DNA of 64,000 nt from Gemmatimonadota bacterium (GTDB lineage Bacteria; Gemmatimonadota; Gemmatimonadetes; Gemmatimonadales; GWC2-71-9). This document shows, in pieces, positions 18,218 to 25,579 of the stretch (the first letter of the stretch is position 1; the number at the start of each line of letters is the position of its first letter). The stretch lies in contig JADJOM010000003.1 in assembly GCA_016713785.1 (NCBI GenBank), forward strand, positions 1,693,501 to 1,757,500, in the 5' to 3' direction. A model generated the notes under the pieces. The model had not been told where the DNA came from, ran no database searches, and saw only the letters and a list, made by a program, of their open reading frames with translations. The position numbers and the translations under genes were made by a program.

Positions 18218-20521
18218 TTACGGCGTGGTGGCGCTGGTCCAGGTGCGGGTCCAGCCGGCGTACCACGGGATGCCGCCCGAGGTCAGCGGGGCCACGGCGC
18301 CGCGGTAGTTCGCGGTGGCGTCGAAGTACCCGTCGTTCGGGGGGGTGATGCTGGTGCCCTGCGAGACCGCGGACGCGCTGACCGGACGGAAGTCCGGGGT
18401 GATGACGTTGTACGGCGCGATCAGCGGGTTGGTGGCCGCGGCCGTGTTGCCACGATCCACGTCGTTGAGGGCCTGTGCCTCGAGATCCGCGCCACCGGCG
18501 ATGGTGTACGGCTGGCAGAGGAAGTCCGTGTCGGTGTTGCCGACGGCCACCACGTTGAACCAGGTAAAGGACTGGAACAGCACTTCGGTGTCGAGGTCGG
18601 CGCCCGATGGGCAGGTGGCCGCGTCGTCGATATCGAGGACGACCGGGTATCCGATCACCACGAAGTTGGAGAAGTCCGGCCAGGCGCCGCGACGCAGCTG
18701 GATCGCGTCGTTGACGTTGTTGCCGGCGGTGCCGCTGGTGCTGGACGGCGCCTCCGCGCCCACCATCGTGACGTTGTAGATCTGGGCGTTCACGCGGGGG
18801 GTGCTGTTGTACGTGGCCGCCACTTCGGTGTTGTCGATCTCGAAGGTCTTCTCCCCGTCCAGCGAGTCCTTCTGGCTGATCAGGAACTGGGCCTTGCCGC
18901 TCCACCCGGAGGCAAAGTCGAAGTCGTCGTCCGAGTTGGCGGTCATGACGATATTGCGGGTGTTGAACGTGCCGCCCCAGATCTCGAACCCGTCATCGAG
19001 GCCCGCATGCAGCTGGATGAACTCCAGCACGGTGCCGCTGCCCACGCCCCCGACCGTCAGGTTGTTGAGCTCGGTGTTGGCGGCAAAGGCGTACCCGCCG
19101 TACTCGATCTGGGCGTAGCGCACCACGCCGCTCGAGTCGGCATCGTTGCAGCCACCGAACCGGGTCTCGGACGGGGTGCCGGTGGTGCCCTCGAAGACCA
19201 CCTCGAAGCAGCCACCGGTGGCCGCGCGCCCCGCGATCACCGGGCTGGTGAGCGCCGCCGACTGCGCCGCGTTGACCGACGCGTTGCCCATGATGGCCAG
19301 GCCGCCCCAGCAGCCCTTGAACTTGGGGGTCTGGTCGCAGGTCATGACGATCGGCTGCAGCGGGGTGCCCTGGGCGTCGATCCGGCCATCGCGCTCGATG
19401 ATGAGCTCGGAGATCTGGAAGGTGCCGGCGCCGAGGTACATGCCCTCGATGCGGGTGCCGGGCTGGATGGTCAGGGTGGCGCCGCTGTTGACCTTCACCA
19501 CGCCGTTGATCCGGTAGATCGTGTCGCTGAAGAAGGTGCGGTTGCTGGTGATGGCACCGGAGACCGTGGCGATGTTGGTCGTCAGCGGCGACCGGCCCGG
19601 AATGAGGTCGCAGACCACCGGGCGGAGGTTGCCCACCGCCTCGTTGGCGACGGCCTGGGCGTCCAGCACGTCGATCACCCGGGTGCCGCCCGCGCCCACG
19701 CCGGGGATCGGCGAGGAGTTCGGGGCCACGTTGCCCGCGACGACCGGGTCACGGGTGGGGAAGTCGGTGGCCAGCACGGAGTTGTTGCCGACGGCGATGT
19801 TGCCGATGTAGCTGGCGTCGAGCACGTTCACCGAGGTGCAGCTGGCGCCCGATTCCGCGCTCAGGTTGGCGTTGCCGTAGTGCAGGTTGGCCAGGTACTG
19901 CCCGGCCACGTGCGGCATCACCTTCCGCTCCTGCTTGACGACCTCCGGGTACAGCGCCTCGTTCCAGTCGGCCATCGACATGGCGCGGGCGGCCGACGGC
20001 AGCGCGAGGTCGGCCAGCTCGGCCGTGCCGGCGCGGGTGTAGCGGGCGATCTCCCGGGCGCCGTTGACGTCCGTCGCCATCTCCAGATCGAACTTCAGGG
20101 ACTGGGTGTAGTCGCCGCCCTTGACCGCGAACACCAGCGTGCCGGAACGGCCGCCGATGCCGGTGCCGCCCTGGTAGCTGATGAGCTTGAGCTCACCGCG
20201 GGCGGCCTTCGTCGTGTTCAGGATGGTGACCTTGGCGCCCTCGGGCGCCTGGCCCACGAACTCGAGCCGGGAGGCGTCATAGGACAGCGTGCCCTGCAGG
20301 CCACCGAGGGCCTCGCGGCCTTCGGCCTGCACCGCCACGGCCACCTGCTGGCCGGCGCCGGCGTGCGCCGACGACACCGCGACACCGATCGCGAGGTCCG
20401 CGCCGGCCTGGTTGCCGCCCAGGGGGGTCAGATCATCCCCGGAGCAGGCGGAGAAAGCGGCTACCACGCCGGCGATCGCGACGACCGGGCGGACGTAGAG
20501 CCGGGTGAAGGACTTCTGCAT
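18218..20521 (-). CDS. Cohesin-like/dockerin-like/beta-helix lipoprotein (type Y, copy 1)
   Basis: A 767-residue protein with a signal ending in AAFSAC (Cys near 26). Modules in order: cohesin-like sandwich (about 38-165; GLQGTLSYDASRLEFVG), two dockerin-like segments (VNVLDASYIGNIAVGN and IDVLDAQAVANEAVGN, about 215-285), then a beta-helix to the C-terminus (LTIQPGTRIEGMY, CWGGLAIMGN, repeated Gly/Asn turns). The calcium-loop asparagines and aspartates are only partly kept, so calcium binding is uncertain. AGGAG precedes the ATG at 20521. It shares architecture and its C-terminal IPWYAGWTR motif with the protein at 14606. Confidence 0.83.
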   Translation of the reverse strand: MQKSFTRLYVRPVVAIAGVVAAFSACSGDDLTPLGGNQAGADLAIGVAVSSAHAGAGQQVAVAVQAEGREALGGLQGTLSYDASRLEFVGQAPEGAKVTILNTTKAARGELKLISYQGGTGIGGRSGTLVFAVKGGDYTQSLKFDLEMATDVNGAREIARYTRAGTAELADLALPSAARAMSMADWNEALYPEVVKQERKVMPHVAGQYLANLHYGNANLSAESGASCTSVNVLDASYIGNIAVGNNSVLATDFPTRDPVVAGNVAPNSSPIPGVGAGGTRVIDVLDAQAVANEAVGNLRPVVCDLIPGRSPLTTNIATVSGAITSNRTFFSDTIYRINGVVKVNSGATLTIQPGTRIEGMYLGAGTFQISELIIERDGRIDAQGTPLQPIVMTCDQTPKFKGCWGGLAIMGNASVNAAQSAALTSPVIAGRAATGGCFEVVFEGTTGTPSETRFGGCNDADSSGVVRYAQIEYGGYAFAANTELNNLTVGGVGSGTVLEFIQLHAGLDDGFEIWGGTFNTRNIVMTANSDDDFDFASGWSGKAQFLISQKDSLDGEKTFEIDNTEVAATYNSTPRVNAQIYNVTMVGAEAPSSTSGTAGNNVNDAIQLRRGAWPDFSNFVVIGYPVVLDIDDAATCPSGADLDTEVLFQSFTWFNVVAVGNTDTDFLCQPYTIAGGADLEAQALNDVDRGNTAAATNPLIAPYNVITPDFRPVSASAVSQGTSITPPNDGYFDATANYRGAVAPLTSGGIPWYAGWTRTWTSATTP

Positions 20522-20532
20522 GTGGGGCTTCT

Positions 20533-20561
20533 CCTGTAGGTCTGAACGGATGGGCGGACGC
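20533..20561 (-). terminator. Intergenic hairpin, 13-bp stem
   Basis: Bases 20533-20545 pair with 20549-20561 with one mismatch and a 3-base loop (CGG). It lies between the stop of the 20596 gene and the ribosome site of the 18218 gene, so it may reduce read-through. Confidence 0.5.
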
Positions 20562-20595
20562 CCCACGGTGGGGCGCCCGCCTCCGTCCCGCCGGG

Positions 20596-22431
20596 TTACG
20601 GGATGTCGTTGCGCTGCGTGTTCGGCAGCAGGTCGGTGCCGTTGTCGCTGGCGGCCACGGTCAGCGTGGTCAGCGTGGTCAGGGCGCCGCTGCCCGCGTC
20701 GGTGAACGTGCAGGTGAGCACGCCCTGGACGCCGGTCTGGATGCCGGTGGTGGTGAAGTTCAGGAAGCCGATGGTACCGGCGGTGCTGGTGTTGAAGGTG
20801 CCGTTGGTCAGGCCCGAGCCGGACACGTTGCCGCACACCGGGGCGCTCAGGCGGGCGCTGTTGTAGGTGAACGAGCCCTGGATGGCGGAGATATCATCCG
20901 CGCCGGGGATCGCCGCGTCATCGCGGGTGGTCATGTCGATCGTGTAGCTGATCGTCACGGTCGCACCGTTGTCCACCGCGGTCCCGTTGTACTGATAGAA
21001 CGCCGGCGGGGCCACGCAGGGCACGGTGAAGTTGACGGTCTGGCTGCCACCGTTGGTGAGGCCGGTGTACGAGCCCGCCGGGACCGCGGTGCAGCCGGCC
21101 GGCAGGTTGCCGAGGGCGACGGCGCCGTCCGCCGAGAGGTTGATCGGCACGCCGCTGATGCTCAGGGCGCCGGTGCTGGTGACGTTCCCCGAGACCGCGC
21201 TGCCGCCCGTCGGGGTGGCGCTCACGGTGATGCCGTCGATGGCGGCCCCGGCCGGCGTGAAGCCGGTGAAGGTGATCTGGCCCGCGATGCTGCCGTTCGG
21301 CACCGGGCAGGTGACGGTGAAGTTGACCGTCGCGGTGCCGCCGTTGGTGACGGTGGCCGCCTGGCTGCCGGGGTTGGTGCAGCCGGCCGGCAGGCCGCCG
21401 GTGATGGCCACCGACGCCGGGCCGGTCGGGACGCTGGCGATCGCATACGCGCCCGCGCCGGCGGTGGTGCCCGGGAGGCTGGTGATGCCGCTGGTGGCAG
21501 TCACGGTCACGCCGTTGAGCGCGCCCAGCTGGGGCGAGGTCACGGTGCCGTCGATGGTGCCGGTCGGGGCCGGGCCGCTGTTCTGCAGGTCCGCCGCCAC
21601 GATCAGGCGGGCGGTGAACTGGCCGACGGTCGGGTCGAGGTCAAAGCCGACGCCGCTCGCCGCCGTGGTCGAGCCCGGGAAGATCGGGCCCGCGAACTCC
21701 TCCCAGCGGAAGCAGTCCGAGCCGTTGCTCTGGCCGAACCCGCCGCCGCTGCCCTGCCCGCCGCTCCCGCCGCCGCCGTTGTTCGGCGGGGTGCAGGAGA
21801 CGTCGTTGAAAAAGCTGTGGGGGGCGCCGTTCCAGTCGGTGCTCGGCGCCACCAGGCCGTAGCTCGGCAGGGTGACGATCACGTCGTTGCCCTGGCCGCC
21901 GGTGGCGGTGCCACCCGCGGTGACGGCCACCGCGATGTCGTAGGGGAACAGGATGGGGCCGGTGGTGCCGGCCGGGGGCGCCGGGAAGACGGTCGGGCCC
22001 ACGAGCTGCACGCCGGAGAGCTTGTTGGTGATGTTCACGTCGAACGTCACCCGCACCTTGCCGGGCGCGAAGGCGCCGACGGCGGAGGCCACGAAGTTCG
22101 AGGTGGTGATGTTGACCACGTCACCACCGACCAGCGACAGATCCACGCCACGCAGGCTCGCGTCGATGTCCTCGCCGCGCAGGGCGCCGAGACCATTCTG
22201 GGTCCCGGTGAGCTGCGGGGCGCGGATCTTCACTTCGCCGGTGCGCACGTTGACGTCGGCGAGGAAGGCGGCGCGGGTGATCTGCGGGTTGGGCTGCGGG
22301 GTGCCGGGGAGCACCGGGCCAGCGCCCGTGTTGTCGGACGAGCACGCGCCGGCGACGACGGCGGTGGCGACGATCGCGCCGACCGACATCACACGCCGGG
22401 CCTGCCCACCGAGACGGCGGACCAACTGCAT
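20596..22431 (-). CDS. Surface lipoprotein with Cys-paired beta modules and cohesin-like end (type X, copy 1)
   Basis: A 611-residue lipoprotein (AVVAGAC, Cys 30) with a GGAGG ribosome site before ATG 22431. The N-terminal domain (about 50-310) matches the protein at 13204 but carries a Gly-rich insert (GGGGSGGQGSGGGF, near 215-230). Then come regulatory-like beta modules with two Cys pairs (GLPAGC...FTVTC and NLPAGC...FTVPC), and an extra C-terminal cohesin-like sandwich (about 480-600; AIQGSFTYNSARLSAPVC). It is the third gene in order from the receptor. A 304-base gap before it may hold its own promoter. Confidence 0.8.
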   Translation of the reverse strand: MQLVRRLGGQARRVMSVGAIVATAVVAGACSSDNTGAGPVLPGTPQPNPQITRAAFLADVNVRTGEVKIRAPQLTGTQNGLGALRGEDIDASLRGVDLSLVGGDVVNITTSNFVASAVGAFAPGKVRVTFDVNITNKLSGVQLVGPTVFPAPPAGTTGPILFPYDIAVAVTAGGTATGGQGNDVIVTLPSYGLVAPSTDWNGAPHSFFNDVSCTPPNNGGGGSGGQGSGGGFGQSNGSDCFRWEEFAGPIFPGSTTAASGVGFDLDPTVGQFTARLIVAADLQNSGPAPTGTIDGTVTSPQLGALNGVTVTATSGITSLPGTTAGAGAYAIASVPTGPASVAITGGLPAGCTNPGSQAATVTNGGTATVNFTVTCPVPNGSIAGQITFTGFTPAGAAIDGITVSATPTGGSAVSGNVTSTGALSISGVPINLSADGAVALGNLPAGCTAVPAGSYTGLTNGGSQTVNFTVPCVAPPAFYQYNGTAVDNGATVTISYTIDMTTRDDAAIPGADDISAIQGSFTYNSARLSAPVCGNVSGSGLTNGTFNTSTAGTIGFLNFTTTGIQTGVQGVLTCTFTDAGSGALTTLTTLTVAASDNGTDLLPNTQRNDIP

Positions 22432-22735
22432 GGAACCTCCAGAGGAACTGATGGTGGAAGGACAGCGGCCCCGAACGGCCTCGGGACGGCCGGGCTCTCA
22501 AGCCGCGGGTAAAGTCGGCCGATAACAGCAAGGCCTCGCCGCGTCGCGGTATCGGTTGCGGCCACGAGCGGTCACGGGCGAGCGGGCCAAAGTCTGTGGG
22601 GAAGAAACGGGACCGTGATGTGGACTTGTGACATTCGTGAAGTGCCGGGGCGCCGCCACACCAACGGGGAGCGCCGCCCCCGGGACGCCACAGCGGCTGC
22701 CCGAACGCGGCGCGGATACGACACTCTGTCACGGC
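22432..22735. other. Intergenic region, 304 bases
   Basis: Holds no convincing gene. On the minus strand 22614-22642 contains CTTCACG-AATG-TCACAAG-TCCA-CATCACG, a degenerate relative of the 11-bp-periodic operators found elsewhere in the cluster. No clear -35/-10 pair is visible, and no strong terminator follows the 22736 gene. A promoter for the 20596 gene probably lies here but I cannot place it. Confidence 0.4.
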
Positions 22736-25579
22736 TCAGGGCAGCGTGAGGCTGCCCTCCACCCTCTGCAGGACACCGAGGTAGTTGAACGAGCCGAGCG
22801 CGGCGGTGCTGAGCACGCTGCTCAGGTAGAAGCGTGGCGTCGCGGTGTTGCCGCTGGCGCCCTTGGGCCGGAAGTTGATCGTCGCCACCGGCACGAGCCC
22901 GGTGTTCGGCGAGAGCGCCACCCCGGTGAAGCTCAGCTTGCACTTGCAGCCCCCGGTGGCGTTCGTGATGTTCGACGACCCGCCGCCACTGGCGAAGACC
23001 AGCGAGTGATATTCCAGGACCGCCGGGTCCCACACCAGTGAATCCACCACGTAGCTCCCCAGCGCCTCGGGCCCCGAGGTCTGCGGGATGTCCTGGCTCA
23101 GGTTGAGGGTCACCACGAGCGGGTAGGCGGCCAGGCCGGCGTTGAAACCGCCGAAGGCGCTGGTCCAGGTGATCGGCGTGACCGCCGCGCTGACCGTCAC
23201 CGGGGCCTGGTCGGTGGCCGTGGCACCCTGATTGTCGGTGATGGTCAGCGTGGCCGTGTAGCTCCCCGCCGCGGCATAGCTCTTCGATGGGTTGGCCTGC
23301 GTGCTCGTGGTGCCGTCGCCGAAGGTCCAGCCGTAGCTGGCGATGCTGCCATCAGGATCCGACGAACCGGCGGAACTGAAGCTGATCGCCTGGCCCGCCG
23401 TGCCGGTGTACGGGCCGCCCGCCTGGGCCACCGGGCCCTGGTTGCCGCCGCCGGCCCCGGTGGCGAAGGTGTCTTCCACCACCCGGAACAGGGTGTCCAG
23501 GGTGACGCTGCCCGCCGCGTCCGCGATCGCCGCGATGCTGGTCCCGGTGATCGAGGAGCCGTTCCCGATCACGGTGAACGTGAAGCGCGCCGCGGACACC
23601 AGGCCCGTCGGCGGGGTGGCGGAGGTGGTGAAGTTGAGCCAAGAGATCTGGCCCGGCGTCCCCGTGCTCACCGTCAGGTTGTTCATCTGGGTCGGGGCGG
23701 GGGCGGTGCTGCTCACGTACTGCAGCACCGAGGGATTGAAGGTGGTGATCGCCTGCACCGCGCCGACGTTCTGGGAGGGCTGGGCCGAGGCGTCGAGGGT
23801 GATGTCGAGCGTGACGGTCTGGCCGCTGGAGGCGGTCTGCGGGGTGAATACGTTGCGGTAGGTGAACGGCTGCGCCCCGCCCCCCCCGCCCCCGGTGACG
23901 GTCACGGTGGCCTGGTCCGTCGCCGTGGCGCCCTGGTTGTCGGTCACCGTCAGGGTGGCGGTGTAGGTCCCCGCGGTGGCGTACACCTTGGAGGGGTTGG
24001 CCTGGGTGCTGGTCGTGCCGTCGCCGAAGGCCCACCCGTAGCTGGCGATGTTCCCGTCGGGGTCGCTGGATCCGGCCGAGCTGAAGCTGATGGCGCTCCC
24101 GGCACTGCCGGTGTACGGGCCGCCCGCCTGCGCCACCGGGTTCTGGTTGCCGCCGCCGGAGCCGGCCCCGACCGTGAAGGTGTCCTCCACCACGCGGAAC
24201 TGGGTTTCGAGGGTCTGACTGCCATCGAAGTTGCCGATGGTCGCGATGCTGGATTGGGTGCGGGCGGTCTGTCCCGTGCTTCCCGCCACGGTGAAGGTGA
24301 ACCGCGCCACCGGCACCACGCCCGTCGGCGGCGTGCTGCCGGTGCTGAAGTTGAGCCAGGTGATGGTGCCGGGGGTCCCGGTGTTCACCGTGAGGTTGTT
24401 CATCAGTGCGGGGGCCGGGGCGGTCGCGCTCACGTAGGTGAGCACCGCCGCGTCGTATTGCAGGCTCGCCTGCACCGCGCCCACGTCCTGCCCGCTCACC
24501 GCCGACAGGTCCAGGCTCACGTCGAGCGTGATGGTCTGCCCCGCCCCGGCCTGCGACGGCGTCCACACATTCCGCAGGATGAACGGCGCGTTCGGATTGC
24601 CGCCGCCCCTGGTGGGACACGACACCGCGAAGCTGACGGTGTCGGCGGAGAGCGGGGCCACCTGCACGCTCCGGCTCGCCACGCCGGACAGCAGGCAGGG
24701 TGCCTCCACATCGCTGATGGTGACCTCGTAGTCGCCCGGGCGCAGGTTGGCGAAGCCCTGCACGCCACCGAAGCCGCTCAGCGTGGTCGCCCCCAGGGCT
24801 GGCAGGGTGTCCCCGCTCACGATCCCCACGTAGTCCACCCGGTACCCGTCGGTATCCACGCTGTCGCCGGTGACGGTCACGCGCGCGGCCATCCGCCCGC
24901 GGGTGGGGTCCACGCACGACAGCGAGAACCCGATGCTGGTCCGGGTATTGAGGCCGGTATCCGCCACCACGGCGGTGCGCACGGAATCCCCGGCGGTGAA
25001 GGAGCAGGTGGGAAGCACGTCGCGCAGGGTCACCGTGTAGGTGCCCGCCGGCAGCGGGGAGAGCGTCTGCTGCGCCACCGATCCGAGTGCAATCGAGGTA
25101 TCCAGGGGGCCGCTGATGTCCACCCGGTAGCCGTTGGGATCCTCGGCCCCCTGGGCCGTGCCCTGGAGCGCGGTGGACAGGACGAGGCCCGGAAGCGGGG
25201 GCGTGAGGGCGCCGGCCACGGTGCTGGGGCGGGATCGGTCGCCCACCTGGTCCACGGTGAGGATCCGGTAGCCGTAGTAGGTCTCCGGCGAGAGGCTCCC
25301 GTCGAAGTAGCTGGTGGCGCTCGGCGCCACCTCGGCCAGGAGCCTGAACTCGCCGTGCAGGTCCACCCGCCGTTCGATCCGCAGCAGCTGCAGGTCGGTC
25401 ACCCCCGACGGGAGCGTCCATTCCAGCCGGATCGTACTGAGGTTGAGTGCCGTCGCACGCACCTCGGTCGGGGCATTGGCGCCGCCGAGGCCGAGTGATT
25501 CGCCGGCGCCACAGGCCCAGGCCACCAGGGCCAGGCCGAGGAGGGCCCACGGGCGGCGCCAGGACTTAGAAGACATCAT
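22736..25579 (-). CDS. Large FnIII/cohesin-like/PKD surface lipoprotein
   Basis: A 947-residue protein with a lipoprotein signal (LVAWAC, Cys 23). Modules in order: fibronectin type III (about 35-125); two beta-sandwich modules with Cys pairs (VLPTC...FSLSC and VEAPC...FAVSC) and DxxGYRV motifs; cohesin-like 1; PKD 1 (GGPYTG, GDGTTS); cohesin-like 2; PKD 2; and cohesin-like 3 to the end. The PKD-cohesin part is a tandem duplication with a 705-base period. The ATG at 25579 overlaps the end of the receptor gene by 14 bases, so it is translationally coupled to the receptor, much as SusD-type partners are, although it is not SusD-like in sequence. Confidence 0.85.
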   Translation of the reverse strand: MMSSKSWRRPWALLGLALVAWACGAGESLGLGGANAPTEVRATALNLSTIRLEWTLPSGVTDLQLLRIERRVDLHGEFRLLAEVAPSATSYFDGSLSPETYYGYRILTVDQVGDRSRPSTVAGALTPPLPGLVLSTALQGTAQGAEDPNGYRVDISGPLDTSIALGSVAQQTLSPLPAGTYTVTLRDVLPTCSFTAGDSVRTAVVADTGLNTRTSIGFSLSCVDPTRGRMAARVTVTGDSVDTDGYRVDYVGIVSGDTLPALGATTLSGFGGVQGFANLRPGDYEVTISDVEAPCLLSGVASRSVQVAPLSADTVSFAVSCPTRGGGNPNAPFILRNVWTPSQAGAGQTITLDVSLDLSAVSGQDVGAVQASLQYDAAVLTYVSATAPAPALMNNLTVNTGTPGTITWLNFSTGSTPPTGVVPVARFTFTVAGSTGQTARTQSSIATIGNFDGSQTLETQFRVVEDTFTVGAGSGGGNQNPVAQAGGPYTGSAGSAISFSSAGSSDPDGNIASYGWAFGDGTTSTQANPSKVYATAGTYTATLTVTDNQGATATDQATVTVTGGGGGGAQPFTYRNVFTPQTASSGQTVTLDITLDASAQPSQNVGAVQAITTFNPSVLQYVSSTAPAPTQMNNLTVSTGTPGQISWLNFTTSATPPTGLVSAARFTFTVIGNGSSITGTSIAAIADAAGSVTLDTLFRVVEDTFATGAGGGNQGPVAQAGGPYTGTAGQAISFSSAGSSDPDGSIASYGWTFGDGTTSTQANPSKSYAAAGSYTATLTITDNQGATATDQAPVTVSAAVTPITWTSAFGGFNAGLAAYPLVVTLNLSQDIPQTSGPEALGSYVVDSLVWDPAVLEYHSLVFASGGGSSNITNATGGCKCKLSFTGVALSPNTGLVPVATINFRPKGASGNTATPRFYLSSVLSTAALGSFNYLGVLQRVEGSLTLP
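23180..24590 (-). repeat. Tandem duplication of a cohesin-PKD unit
   Basis: Two units of about 705 bases (approximately 23885-24590 and 23180-23885) with long near-identical stretches, for example GTGTACGGGCCGCCCGCCTG in both. The offset is 235 codons, so the frame is kept. The high nucleotide identity points to recent duplication or ongoing gene conversion. Confidence 0.8.

Noticed and set aside
22614..22642. A fifth full CGTCAC operator upstream of the 20596 gene
   Set aside because: Only the outer units match (CTTCACG and CATCACG, 22 bases apart); the middle unit does not. Kept only as a degenerate candidate.
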